Positions 1 through 12,545 of a stretch of 64,000 nt of DNA are shown in pieces. Below the pieces are notes generated by a model. That model was not told the origin of the DNA. It did not search any database and saw only the letters and a program-made list of their open reading frames with translations. The stretch lies in the NCBI GenBank assembly GCA_028583605.1, contig CM053329.1, positions 17,770,455 to 17,834,454 on the forward strand, written 5' to 3'. Numbering within the stretch: the stretch's first letter is position 1; every line of letters starts with the position of its first letter. This stretch comes from Dastarcus helophoroides. Lineage: Eukaryota > Arthropoda > Insecta > Coleoptera > Bothrideridae. The position numbers were made by a program, and so were the translations under genes.

Positions 1-110
1 CCAAGCGCCTAAGAAAACTACCTAAACTTACCTAACCTAACTTAAAAATGCATGGTCGGCAACGGGGTTCGAACCTGTGACCTCTGAAGCGTGTGAAGCT
101 TCGTTTTTTA
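1..110 (-). repeat. tRNA-like (possible SINE) relic with TTAGG-like stretch
   Basis: On the minus strand there is a good RNA polymerase III B-box, GGTTCGAACCC (plus positions about 65-75), inside a T-arm-like fold (ACAGG, seven-base loop, CCCGT with one mismatch). No convincing A-box or cloverleaf is visible, so this is not a working tRNA. Positions 30-42 read ACCTAACCTAAC, similar to the insect telomere motif but far too short to be telomeric. A decayed tRNA-derived SINE is the best reading, weakly held. Confidence 0.3.
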
Positions 111-120
111 AGATTGTAGA

Positions 121-680
121 AGGGGTGGGGGGGTGAAATGGTGTTTCGAAATTAGCATAGAACAAAGTTAATACTGCATTCTGTAAATTAACATTTTGTA
201 TTTAACAATCTGCAAGGAAAAATAATTGGATATGTCGTTGGGCGATTTTAATAATTCAACCCTTAAGGGGTTAAAAAAGGATAAAATCAAGTTTTGAATT
301 AGTATGGAACAAAATTAATACCTTTTATGATTCAATATTTGTTGGAGGTAATCTATTAAAGAGATAACTAAGCACGTATTTGACAGATTTTTACGATTTA
401 ACCTCTAAATGGGTAAAAAAATGTATTAAAGTTGATATGTAAAAAAAAAATAAAAAAACAATTTTCTTATCCTAAATTTTGTGTGAGGAATATTGAAAAT
501 AATTAACTGTGTTCACAATTAGTTCATTTTAATTTCACCCTCAAGTGGGGAAGGGGTATCACAGTTTGAATGCAATAAAATTAAAAAAGCAGTTTTTAAT
601 CTAAAACTCTAATGAATATATAAAAGCAATAACTAAACACCTACTTTAGTCATTTATTCAATATTCAATTAATACTCTTT
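121..680. other. AT-rich spacer, no gene seen
   Basis: The stretch is AT-rich with many A runs. No open frame of note, RNA gene or clear repeat was found. It ends where the inverted repeat at 681-809 begins. Confidence 0.6.
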
Positions 681-809
681 TTCACCTCCTTAGAATCTGA
701 GTCTTTAAAATAGACTTTAAAACTAGACTTTAAAATCGTTATTGAGTTAGAAACTCAACCCTAGTCGATTTTAAAGTCTCTAATTCTAAGGGGGTGAAGA
801 AGGGTATTT
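681..809. repeat. Imperfect inverted repeat
   Basis: The left arm (about 681-711, TTCACCTCCTTAGAATCTGA and on) matches the reverse complement of the right arm (about 777-809) at roughly 26 of 32 positions. The right arm also resembles the GGGTGAAAAAGGGTATT edge of the 327-bp satellite that starts at 1 kb, so this may be a satellite edge folded back on itself. Confidence 0.55.
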
Positions 810-811
810 TT

Positions 812-1022
812 TTTGGTGGAACGAACTGGTCCTTGGTTACCCTCAAAGTTTGAAAGACAAATCTTGTCCCATGAAATCAAGAAAGATTAAAAAACACAAC
901 AGAGGTTGCTCTAACGCGTTTCGATAGCAAAGCTATCATATATCATCTTCAGAGAGATACTGAGTATCTCTCTGAGTGTTTTTTAACCTTTTTTGGTTTC
1001 AAGGGACAAGATTTCTATTTCA
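812..1022. mobile_element. Palindromic pLTR-like repeat copy
   Basis: This copy runs forward from the recurring start GAACTGGTCCTTGGTTA, through AAAAAACACAACA and GCTCTAACGCGTTTCGATAG, to TCTTCAGAGAGATACT. It then turns back as a partial reverse copy ending at GGGACAAGATTTCTATTTC. The minus strand carries a hammerhead-like core: CTGAAGA, a stem GATAGC/GCTATC, GAAA, then ACGCGT. An eight-base insertion lies between CTGAAGA and the stem, so it is probably inactive. The same family recurs at 14, 17, 18, 53-54 and 57-60 kb. Confidence 0.75.
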
Positions 1023-4000
1023 ATTTAAGAAAGGTATTAAATAATAACATTGAAAAAATTCAATTTTTTTTTCATAAGCTAAAAATTAAGTTTTCAACAA
1101 CTATTCCGGTTCAACAAGACTGAGAGTCAAAATATTGAATAAAAGACGTAATTTCGGACAAAAGAATTTTTCAAAAAAAGACAAATTAGTCGAATACTTC
1201 TTGAATAGAAATTTAAAAAAAAATGTCGCAATTTTCAAAAAAAATCAAAAACTGCGGAAGTCAAAATTTTAAACAACGGTGAAATTAAAAAAAAAAACGT
1301 CGACGTTTCTAAAACTGTCGACATTAGTCGATTTTTAATACTCAAGTCCTAAGAGGGTGAAAAAGGGTATTAATTAAACATTGAAAAAATTCAAAATTTT
1401 CTTTTATAAGCTAAAACTTAGTTACTCAACAGCTATTTTGGTCCAACAAGACTGAAAGTTAAACTTTTGAATAAAAGGCGTAATTTTAGACAATAGAATT
1501 TTTCAAAAAAGAGACAAATTTGTCGAATGGTTCTTGTATAGAAATTTTAAAAAAAGATCGCAATTTAAAAAAAAAATCAAAAACTTCGGAAGTCAAAATG
1601 TTAAACAACGGTGAATTAAAAAAAAAAGTTGACGTTTTTAAAACTGTCGACATTAGTCAATTTTAAGGACTCAAGTCCTAAGGGGGTGAAAAAGGGTATT
1701 AATTAAACATTGAAAAAATTCAAAATTTTCTTTTATAAGCTAAAAATTAGTTACTCAACAACTATTTTGGTCCAACAAGACTGAAAGTTAAAATTTTGAA
1801 TAAAAGGCGTAATTTTAGACAATAGAATTTTTCAAAAAAGAGACATATTTGTCGAATTCTTGAATAGAAATTTTAAAAAAATGTCGCAATTTAAAAAAAA
1901 AATCAAAAACTTCGGAAGTCAAAATGTTAAAAAACGGTGAATTAAAAAAAAAAGTTGACGTTTTTAAAACTGTCGACATTAGTCGATTTTGAGGACTCAA
2001 GTCCTGAGAGGGTGAAAAAGGGTATTAATTAAACATTGAAAAAATTCAAAATTTTCTTTTATAAGCTAAAAATTAGTTACTCAACAACTATTTTGGTCCA
2101 ACAAGACTGAAAGTTAAAATTTTGAATAAAAGGCGTAATTTTAGACAATAGAATTTTTTTAAAAAGAGACAAATTTGTCGAATGGTTCTTGAATAGAAAT
2201 TTTAAAAAAATGTCGCAATTTAAAAAAAAAATCAAAAACTTCGGAAGTCAAAATGGCAAAAACGGTGAATTAAAAAAAAGTTGACGTTTTTAAAACTGGC
2301 GACATTAGTCGATTTGAAGGACTCAAGTCCTAAGAGGGTGAAAAAGAGTATTAATTAAACATTGAAAAAATTCAAAATTTTCTTTTATAAGCTAAAAATT
2401 AGTTATTCAACAACTAGTTTGGTCCAACAAGACTGAAAGTTAAAATTTTGAATAAAAGGCGTAATTTTAGACAATAGAATTTTTCAAAAAAGAGACAAAT
2501 TTGTCGAATTCTTCTTGAATAGAAATTTTAAAAAAATGTTGCAATTTAAAAAAAATCAAAAACTTCGGAAGTCAAAATATTAAAAAATGGTGAATTAAAA
2601 AAAAAAACGTCGACGTTTCTAAAACTGTCGACATTAGTCGATTTTTAATACTCAAGTCCTAAGAGGGTGAAAAAGGGTATTAATTAAACATTGAAAAAAT
2701 TCAAAATTTTCTTTTATAAGCTAAAACTTAGTTACTCAACAGCTATTTTGGTCCAACAAGACTGAAAGTTAAAATTTTGAATAAAAGGCGTAATTTTGGA
2801 CAATAGAATTTTTCAAAAAAGAGACAAATTTGTCGAATGGTTCTTGAATAGAAATTTTAAAAAAAGGTCGCAATTTAAAAAAAAAATCAAAAACTTCGGA
2901 AGTCAAAATGTTAAACAACGGTGAATTAAAAAAAAATTGACGTTTTTAAAACTGGCGACATTAGTCGATTTGAAGGACTCAAGTCCTAAGAGGGTGAAAA
3001 AGGGTATTAATTAACCATTGAAAAAAATTCAAAATTTTCTTTTATAAGCTAAAAGTTAGTTACTCAACAACTATTTTGGTCCAACAAGACTGAAAGTTAA
3101 AATTTTGAATAAAAGGCGTAATTTTAGACAATAGAATTTTTCAAAAAAAAGACAAATTTGTCGAATGGTTCTTGAATAGAAATTTTAAAAAAATGTCTCA
3201 ATTTAAAAAAAAATCAAAAACTTCGGAAGTCAAAATGTTAAAAAACGGTGAATTAAAAAAAAAAGAGTCGACGTTTTTAAAACTGTCGACATTAGTCGAT
3301 TTTCAATGCTCAAGTCCTAAGAGGGTGAAAAAGGGTATTAATTAAACATTGAAAAAATTCAAAATTTTCTTTTATAAGCTAAAAATTAGTTACTCAACAA
3401 CTATTTTGGTCCAACAAGACTGAAAGTTAAAATTTTGAATAAAAGGCGTAATTTTAGACAATAGAATTTTTCAAAAAAGAGACAAATTTGTCGAATGGTT
3501 CTTGAATAGAAATTTTAAAAAAATGTCGCAATTTAAAAAAAAATCAAAAACTTCGGAAGTCAAAATGTTAAAAAACGGTGAATTAAAAAAAAAGTTGACG
3601 TTTTTAAAACTGTCGAGATTAGTCGATTTTAAGGACTCAAGTCCTGAGAGGGTGAAAAAGGGTATTAATTAAACATTGAAAAAATTCAAAATTTTCTTTT
3701 ATAAGCTAAAAGTTAGTTACTCGACAACTATTTTGGTCCAACAAGACTGAAAGTTAAAATTTTGAATAAAAGGCGTAATTTTAGACAATAGAATTTTTCA
3801 AAATAGGGACAAAATTGTCGAATTTTTCTTGAACAGAAAAAAAAATGGCGAAACTTTTAAAAAAGGTCGATAACTTTGGAAGTCAAAATGTTAAAAAACG
3901 GTGAAATTAAAAAAAAGTCGATATTTTGAAAACGGTCTACATTAGCCAATTTTAAGGACTCAAGGGGGCGAAAAAAAGTATTAATTAAATATTGAAAAAA

Positions 4001-4500
4001 TTCAAAATCTTCTTTTATAAGCTAAAAATTAGTTTTTCAACAACTATTTTGATTCAACAAAAAATCAAAAACTGCGGAAGTCAAAATGTTAAAAAACGGT
4101 GAAATAAATTAAAAAAATTGACATTTTTAAAACTGTCTACATTAGTCCATTTTAAAGACTCAAGTCTTAAGAGGGTGAAAAAGGGTATTAATTAAACATT
4201 GAAAAAATTCAAAATTTTCTTTTATAAGCTAAAAATTAGTTACTCAACAACTAGTTTGGTCCAACAAGACTTAAAGTTAAACTTTTGAATAAAAGGCGTA
4301 ATTTTAGACAATAGAATTTTTCAAAATAGGGACAAAATTGTCAAATTTTTCTCGAATAAAAATTTAAAAAAACAAATTGAAAAATTTCAAGAAAGGTCGA
4401 AAACTTCGGGCGTCAAAATTTCCAAAAACGGTGAAATTAAAATAAGTCGATATTTTTAAAGCGGTCGACATTTTTAAAACGGTCGACATTTTCAAAAAGG
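1023..4500. repeat. Satellite A, tandem array of about 327-bp units
   Basis: The landmark CTCAAGTCCTAAGAGGGTGA recurs with near-identical flanks. Its starts are 1341, 1670, 1996, 2322, 2651, 2978, 3309, 3636, about 3959 and 4159, giving spacings of 323-331 bp and then a shortened 200-bp unit. Central units are very alike; the first unit (1.02-1.34 kb) and the last ones (after 3.8 kb) have drifted, as expected at array edges. The 61-codon minus frame at 1815-2000 is only a stop-free stretch of this repeat. Confidence 0.93.
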
Positions 4501-7500
4501 TCAAAATTTTTAAACCAAGGCATTTAATAAAAGGTCAAATTTTCAAATGAAAGTCGCTTTTTTCAAATAAAAGCCTAAATATGGAGCTCAATCCTGACGT
4601 TCAAAAAAAAAGTCAACATTTGGAGAACTTCGAACATTGATTAGTATTTTCAATAAAAGTAAAAATTATGAAAAAAATTAAAATTTTAGTTAACATTAAT
4701 AAAATTAAAAAAAATCAGGATAACCAAAATTTACAAGTAAAAATATCAATAATTTTAGAAAAACAAAAATTTTAATGAAAAATCGGAATTTACAAAAAAG
4801 TCAAAATTTTGAGAAAAAGTCGACGTTTAGAAAAAGTAGAAATTTTGCAAGATTTAGAATTTTAAAAAAAGGTAAAATTTTCACAGAAGTAGAATGTTTT
4901 GAAAGTCGTTATCTTCAAAAAATTAAAATCAAATCAATATTTGAAAAACGGTCGAATTTTCAGTTGTATTTACGAGAGAAGGTGGACATTTTCAAGGTTC
5001 AGGTATTGCAATAAAATCAAAAATATTAAAACATTCTGCCAAAAGGTAAAAATTTCGAACAAAATTCAAAATTGTGAACAAAAGTTGGAATTAAATAAAA
5101 AAAGTCAAAATTCTGAAAGAGGTCAAAATTTCGAACCATTCGAGCTTTCAAAGAAGTTAAAATTTTCACGAAAGTAGAATTTTTGAAAAGTCGAAATCTT
5201 CAAAAAATTAAATTCAAATTAATTTTTTGAATGAGAGTCGAATTTTCAAAAAAAAAAATGGTATATACAAGGAAAGGTCAAGTTTTTCGAGGTTGAGATT
5301 CTGCAATAAAATCAAAAATTAGAACATCCTCCCAAAAAGTAAAATTTGCGAGGAAAATTCGAAATTCTGGCCAAAAGTTGAAATTAAATAAAAAAGTCAA
5401 AATCCTGAAAAGATCCAAAGTTCGAATGACTCGAACTTTCAAAAAAGTTAAAATTTCCACAAAACTAGAATTTTTGAAAAGTCAAAATCTTCAAAAAATT
5501 AAATTCAAATCAATTTTTTGAATAAGAGTCAAATTTGGTATTTACAAGGAGAGGTCGAAATTATCGAGGTCGAGATTTTGCAATAAAATCAATAATCAGA
5601 ACATCCTCCCAAAAAGTAAAAATTGCGAGGAAAATTCGAAATTCTGAACAAAAGTTGAAATTAAATAAAAAAAGTCAAAATCCTGAAAATATCCAAATTT
5701 CGAACGACTCGAACTTTCAAAAAAGTTGTTATCCCACGAAAGTAAAATTTTTTAAAAGTCAAAATCTTTAAAAAATTAAATTCAAATCAATTTTTTGAAT
5801 TAGAGTCAAATTTTCAAAAAAAATGGTATATACTCGAATTTATCGAGGTCGAGATTCTACAATAAAATCAAAAATGAGAACATCCTCCCAAAAAGCAAAA
5901 ATGGCGAGGAAAATTCGAAATTCTGAACAAAAGTTGAAATTAAATAAAAAAAGTCAAAATCCTGAAAAGATCCAAATTTCGAACGACTCGAACTTTCAAA
6001 AAAGTTGTTATCCCACGAAAGTAAAATTTTTTAAAAGTCAAAATCTTCAAAAAATTAGATTCAAATCAATTTTTTGAATAAGAGTCAAATTTTCAAAAAA
6101 AATGGTATATACTCGAATTTATCGAGGTCGAGATTCTACAATAAAATCAAAAAAGAGAACATCCTTCCAAAAAGCAAAAATTGCGAGGAAAATTCGAAAT
6201 TTTGAACAAAGGTTGAAATTAAATAAAAAAAGTCAAAATCCTGAAAAGATCCAAATTTCGAACCACTCGAACTTTCAAAAAAGTTGTAGTCCCGCGAAAG
6301 TAAAATTTTTTAAAAGTCAAAATCTTCAAAAAATTAAATTCAAATCAATTTTTTGAATAAGAGTCAAATTTTCAAAAAAAATGGTATATGCAAGGAAAGG
6401 TCCAATTTATCGAGGTCGAGATTTTGCAATAAAATCAAAAATCACCAAATCACCCAAAAAGTAAAAATTGCGAGGAAAATTCGAAATTCTGAACAAAAGT
6501 TGAAATTAAATATAAAAAGTCAAAATCCTGAAAAGATCCAAATTTCAAACGACTCGACCTTTCAGAAAAGTTAAAAGTTCCATGAAAGTAAAATTTTTTA
6601 AAAGTTAAAATCTTCATAAAAATTAAATCAATTTTTTGAAAAAGGATCGAATTTAAAAAAAAATGGTATTTACGAGAAAAAGTCCTTATCCAAAAAAAAA
6701 TGGTATTTTCAAGAGAAGGTTGAAATTATCGAGGTCTAGATTATATATCTGAAGAATCTCCGACAAGGTTAAAATATTAAAGAAAATTCAAAATTCTGAA
6801 CAAAAGTTTAAATTAAAAAACATAAAAATCCTGAAAAAGTGAAAATTTGAAAATTCAAACGCACTTTTAAAAAAGAGCTTAAGTTAAAAAAAATCTCATT
6901 TATTCTATAAGCTTTCAGACGACAAGGTTTTTATTTCAGAATTTTTTTAGTCAGAATTTTCACAAAAATTCAAAAATTTGAAAAATAACCGAAATTCAGA
7001 ACAAAAATTGAAATTCAAAAAAGTCGAAATTTTAAAAAAGGGCTAAATTTATAAAAATCTCATTGTCTAAGCTTACAAAAACTTTGATGTCGCCGTCAAG
7101 ATTTCAAAAAACGTTGGAATTTTGAGAAAGAGTTGAAAGTTTTAAAAAGTCCAAATTTTGAAACGAATTAAAAATTAGAAAAGTCTTAATATTGGATTTT
7201 AATTTTGGTTTTAAAAATAATTCAACGACTGAAATAATGCAACAATTTTAAAGAAAAAAATCAACTTTTTGGAAAAACCCAAAATTTTCTTACATATAAA
7301 TTTAAAGAAAATCCAAAATCGTCAGAGAAGTCGAAATTTTTAAAGCAAGCCGTGATTTTCATAACCGTAAATTGTGAAGAAAATCCAAAATCTTCAGAGA
7401 AGGCGAAATTGTCAAAACAAACCGAAATTTTCAAAACTAAATTTTGAAGTCAAGCCAAGATTTCATTTTCAAAAGAAATCGAAATAATCAAATTAAAAAA

Positions 7501-8830
7501 AAATGGAAATTTCGAAAATAATGTCAAGATGTTAAAAAACAAGTCGAAATTTTGAGAAAATGGTCAAACTTTTAAAAACGACATTCTCAAAAACGACATT
7601 TCCAAAAAAAAAGTCAAAATTTTCAAAAAAACCGAACAAAAATCAAAAGTTGAAATTAAATTTAAAAAAAGTCAAAATCCTGAAAGAGGTCAAAATTTCG
7701 AACGATTCGGGCTGCCAAAAAAGGTAAAATTTCCAAAAAAAGTAAAATTTTTTAAGACAAAATCTTTAAAAAAATCCAATCACTTTTTTGAAAAAGGGTC
7801 GAATTTAAAAAAAAATGGTATTTACGAGAAAACATCCAAATCGAGATTTTGCATTATCGTTCTCTCGAAAAATAAAAATTTCGAGGAAAATTCCAAATTC
7901 TGAACAAAATTAGAAGTTAAATTAAAAAAAAGTCAAAATCCTGAAATAGGTCAAAATTTCGAATCAATTCCAGCTTTCAAAAAAGTTGAAATTTTCACGA
8001 AAGTAGAATTTTTTAAACGTCAAAATCTTCAAAAAGGTAAAATGAAATCAATTTTTTGAAAAAGGGTCGAATTTTCAAAAAAATTGGTATTTTCAAGAGA
8101 ATGTTGAAATTATGAGGTCGAGATTTTGCTATAAAATCAAAAATATCTGAAGAATCTCCGAAAAAGTAAAAATATTAAAGAAAATTGGAAATTCGGAACA
8201 AAAGTTGAAATTAAAAAAAATAAAAATACTGAAAAAGTAAAAATTTGGAATGATTTGAACTAATCAAAAAATTAAAATTTTCACAGAATTTTTAAAAAAT
8301 CGAATTTTTTCAAAAAATAAAATCAATTTTTTAAAAAACGGTCAAATTAAAAAAAAAATTGAATTTAAGAGAAAAGGTCGAATTTATGAAGGTCGAGATT
8401 TTGTAATAAAATTTAAAATTCTCTCGAACAGTAAAAATTTGAAATGGAAAATGCAAAATTTTGAACAAAAGTTGAAATTAAATTAAAAAAAGTCAAAATC
8501 CTTTCAAAAAAGTTAAAATTTCCACCAAAGTAGAATTTTACAAAAGCCAAAATCTTTAAAAAAGTAATATCAAATCAATTTTTTGAAAAAGGGTCGAATT
8601 AAAAAAAAAATAGTATCTACGAAAAAAAGTCGAACTTATTAAAGTCGAGATTTTGCAATAAAATCACAAATCAAAACATTCTTCCAAAGAGTAAAAATTT
8701 CGAGGAAAATTTAATATTCTGACCAAAAGCTCAAATTAAATTAAAAAAAGTCAAAATCCTGAAAGAGGTTAAAATTCCGAGCTTTAAAAAAAGTTAAAAT
8801 TTCCACGAAAGTTGAACTGCAATTTATTTG
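4501..8830. repeat. Satellite B1, degenerate array of about 279-bp units
   Basis: The landmark CGAGGTCGAGATT recurs at about 5288, 5565, 5844, 6123 and 6411 (277-288 bp apart), then less regularly to about 8650. Each unit also carries AACAAAAGTTGAAATTAAA and AGTCAAAATCCTGAAAA. The best-preserved units lie at 5.5-6.6 kb, where several units remain open in one frame and give small lysine-rich frames of 73-84 codons; these share their sequence only because the DNA repeats. Positions 4501-4750 are a transition from satellite A. Confidence 0.88.
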
Positions 8831-8949
8831 AAATGTCGATAGTTTTCCAAAAATTCGTTTTTTATTCACCTTCCCAAAATTATTGAAAATGTCGACCATT
8901 TTAAAAATTGAAATTTTTTTTCGAAATCCTTATTTTCTTTTGAAAATGT

Positions 8950-9021
8950 GACTTTCTATGAAAATTTCAAAATTTTTTAAAATTTGACTTTCTATGAAAA
9001 TTTCAAAATTTTTTAAAATTT
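8950..9021. repeat. Two tandem 36-bp units
   Basis: The unit starting GACTTTCTATGAAAATTTC (8950-8985) is repeated exactly at 8986-9021. A third, incomplete start GACTTTTTTT follows. Confidence 0.85.
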
Positions 9022-9573
9022 GACTTTTTTTTTAAAAATTGGACTTTTCTGATAACTATTTTTTCAAAGTGGTAATGTTTTTCTTATTGAATTTGCATTT
9101 GTTGAGAAAAATGTCAAAATAACACTCGAATTTAAAAAATTAATATCAAAACTTTCTATTTTTAAAATTGTGCAAAGTTTTGAAACAAATTTTCAACAAA
9201 AACTTTCATTTTATGTACAAATAAATTGCCAAAATTTGAATTTTAATCACAAAAAATTGATTTTTGAAATTTCTCCTGAACTTCAAAATTACCAGAAAAA
9301 AATTAAATTAGGGCAGTAAATTGTTAATGATTGAAATTTTGATTCATTTTAATTTCGAAAGGCTTCTAGAAATGTTGACTCTTTCTCAAAAATTTTAATA
9401 ATTCTCACTTTAAAAGTCGAAATTATAAAAATACTTTTGACAATTAATTTATTTCAAAAAAATGTTTTTTGTCCTTAATTCCGAAAATATTATTTTTTTG
9501 AAAAAGGTGTACAATTAAGAAATTTCAACTTTTTCTAGAAATATGATCTGCTTTATCTTGAAATTTTAAGTTT

Positions 9574-10166
9574 AAAAAATTTTGCCTTTTTTGTAATGAT
9601 ATATAATTTTTTTTTAAATTTCGATCTTTTTTTTTATCGAAATTTGAATTTTAAATTCGAACTTGAGAATTTCAAGAATAAATTTAACATTTCTAGAAAA
9701 ATTGGAAATTCCGATTCAGAATTTTCTTTGGTTCTACAATAATAGTAATTTGGAGAAATACTAAATTGTAAAAAAGATTAAAATTTACAAGGTTCGTTTT
9801 TTCTTGAAATGTCAATATTTTTCCAAAAGTTTTTTTATTTTTATTTGAAGTTTATTTTCCCTAAAGTTATACTTAATTTCAGTTTCTTAACAAAATTATA
9901 AAATAAAATGAACTTTAAAATATTAAAACGTCGTTAAAAAAACTCTTAAATTTCCAAAACAAATTAGAGAGAAATAAAAATTTCTACAAGAAAAAATATT
10001 TTTAAGACAAAATCTCCAGAAAAAGTCAAAATTTCTAAAAAAAATCTGTGTATAAAATATTTACAGGAAAACACAAATTTCGTAGGAAAAAAAGCAAAAT
10101 TTCTTAGAGAAAATATCGAAATTTAAAAAAAAATTATATATCATTACAAAAAAGGCAAAATTTTTT
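9574..10166. repeat. Perfect 52-bp inverted repeat with 489-bp spacer
   Basis: The arms are 9574-9625 and 10115-10166. The left arm begins AAAAAATTTTGCCTTTTTTG and includes TAATGATATATAA; the right arm is its exact reverse complement over 52 bases. Similarity stops sharply beyond the arms. An arm this perfect in old, degenerate DNA points to a recent inverted duplication or the ends of a small foldback element. Confidence 0.85.
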
Positions 10167-10935
10167 GTTGTTTCCAAAATGTTGAAATTTTCATAGAGCT
10201 TTCAGGGTTTTTTCCAAATATTTTTTGTCAAAACCACAAAATAAAATAAACTTTAAATTGTCAAAAAAGTCGTGACATTTTTAAAGCAAATTAGAGGAAC
10301 ATAAAGAAGAATCTGGAGAAGTTGGAATTTCTAGAAGAAATTTTAAGAACCACACTTTTAGGAAAAATGGAAATTTTGAGAAAATTTCTTTGTATAAAAT
10401 ATTTAAGAAAGATGGAAACTGCAGAAAAAATCAAAATTTCCTAAAAAAAATTGAAATATCTGAAAGACACTCAAAATTTTTATACAAAATGAGTTTAGAG
10501 GTAAAATTTCGAAGATAACCTATAAACTTATTTTTTTAGGGAAGTAGTAAAATGCGAGATGAGTTGGATTTAGATTTTTTCTTGAAATTGTTATTATTTT
10601 CTCAAAATGTTGACATTTTCAAAGAAATTTGAGTTTTTTCTTAACATTTTAATTCCTGCTCGAAATATTGATTTCTTCCTCATTTCCTTACTTCCTTCCT
10701 TACATTTACAAAAATTAGTTTTTAAAAATGTGATTTTAATAAAAATTAAAAATAAATTCGGTTTTTAAATATCGTAACTTCATGAAAAAAACCTAAAATT
10801 TCTATAAAAAGAAATCAGAGAATATTTGAAATTTCTACAAAAAATTGTGAAATGAAGTGAAAATTTTGAGAAAAAATCTCTTAGGCGAAATTGGGGGTGC
10901 TGCAGTTCCACAGTGCCTAAACGCCAGCCGCCACC

Positions 10936-11741
10936 GCATTTCGACAAGTTCTGAACAAAGCTGAAATTAAAAAAAAGAGTCCAAAACTGAAAAAGGTCAA
11001 AATTTCGATGGATTCGAGCTTTCAAAAAATTTTAAACTTTCACGTAAGAAGAATTTTTTAAAAGCCAAATTCTCCAAAAAATAAAACCAGTTTTTTGAAA
11101 CAGTTGAATTTTCATGGAATTTACGAGAGAATGTTGAAATTGTGCAGATTGAGATTTTGCAATTAAATTAAAAATACCGGAACATTCTCCCAAAAATTCA
11201 ACATTTCGAAAAGTTCTGAAAAAAGCTGAAATTAAAAAAAGAGTCAAAAACTGAAAAAGGTCAAAATTTCGATGGATTCGAGCTTTCAAAAAAGTTGAAA
11301 TTTTCACATAAGAAGAATTTTTTAAAAGCCAAATTCTCCAAAAAATAAAACCAATTTTTTGAAACAGTCGAATTTTCATGGAATTTACAAGAGAACGTTG
11401 AAATTATGGAAATTGAGATTTTGCAATTAAATTAAAAATACCGGAACATTCTCCAAAAAATTTAATATTTCGACAAGTCCTGAACAAAGCTGAAATTAAA
11501 AAAAGAGTCAAAAACTGAAAAAGGTCAAAATTTCGATGGATTCGAGCTTTCAAAAAAGTTTAAATTTTCACATAAGAAGAATTTTTTAAAAGCCAAATTC
11601 TCCAAAAAATAAAACCAATTTTTTGAAACAGTCGAATGTTTATGGAATTTACGAGAGAATGTTGAAATTATGGAGATTGAGATTTTGCAATTAAATATAA
11701 AGTACTGGAACATTCTCCCAAAAATTAAACATTTCGACAGT
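10936..11741. repeat. Satellite B2, block 1 (about 264-bp units)
   Basis: The landmark GATGGATTCGAGCTTTC occurs at 11,007, 11,271 and 11,535, exactly 264 bp apart. Units share AAGCTGAAATTAAAAAA, GAATTTTTTAAAAGCC and GGAACATTCTCC. They are recognisably related to satellite B1 (same order of motifs, different spacer length), so the two arrays descend from one ancestor. Confidence 0.9.
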
Positions 11742-12545
11742 GGCGGCTCGTAGCCAAAACTAAGGGGAGTGCTGCTTGGAGTTTTAACATTTTTAAGATT
11801 TTGATTAGAAATTTCGACATTTTCAAAACGTTACTTTTCGAAAATTTTGAATTTCTTTGAAAACTTGACAATGAAAACTTTTGATAATGTCGAGTTTCTT
11901 GAAAGGTTGGATTTTTTCCAAATTTCTACTGTATTGCAAAATTTAGATTTTTTCTTATAATCTCGACCTTATTTTAATTTTAAGTATTGACTTTTCTGAA
12001 AAACTGTGAATACTCTTTTAAAAATTTCCGTATTTTCTTAAATATTTAGACTTTTCGGTGTTCTGTCTTTTTTTTTGTAATTTTTTTGAAAGTTAGTTAT
12101 TACAATTTTTTGAATTTTTACCATTTAAAAATTCTTACTTTTTCTGAAAATGTAATTTTTTTCAAAACTGGACTTTTGACTTTTTAAATCTTCGACTTTT
12201 GACTTTTTAAATCTTCGACTGTTTTCTAAATTTCATCTTTGTTTATAATTTGTTTTTGGAACATTATAATTTTTTTATTGAAAATTTCGATTCTTAATAA
12301 CTTCGACTGGTTTTTATTTAAATGCCAACTCTTTTTCAAAATTTCGACCTTTTCTTGGAAAGTTTCGATTATTTTTTGAATTTTTTGTTGAAAATTTCGC
12401 TGCTCCTTAATTTTGGAAATTCTTTCAAAATTTCGACTTTTTAGAAAATTTTGAAATTTTATGAAATGTTTGACATTTTTTCAAAATTTTAATTTTTCAA
12501 CTTCTTAAAAAAATGTTCCACTTTGAATCAAAATCTTAGCTACCA
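11742..12545. other. Sequence interrupting satellite B2; possible insertion
   Basis: This segment starts GTGGCGGCTCGTAGCC directly after satellite text ending CATTTCGACA, and runs to about 12,545 where B2 resumes. Its composition is mirrored relative to the flanks (TTTTCGACTTTT words instead of AAAAGTCGAAAA). No coding frame is visible. It may be an insertion, or opposite-strand satellite that has degenerated. Confidence 0.5.

Larger units (their letters stand above)
8831..10935. other. AT-rich degenerate repeat DNA, no gene seen
   Basis: Simple-looking AT-rich sequence built from words such as TTTTCAAAATTTT and AAATTTCGA. It contains a 36-bp direct duplication and a perfect 52-bp inverted repeat, listed separately. 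A GC-rich patch at about 10,890-10,932 ends in AGCCGCCAC just before satellite B2. Confidence 0.6.

Noticed and set aside
1..45. Telomere
   Set aside because: Only two or three imperfect CCTAA-like units, not an array.
5535..6574. Family of 73-84-codon lysine-rich frames
   Set aside because: They repeat at 279-bp spacing with the satellite and show no domain; stop-free satellite, not a gene family.
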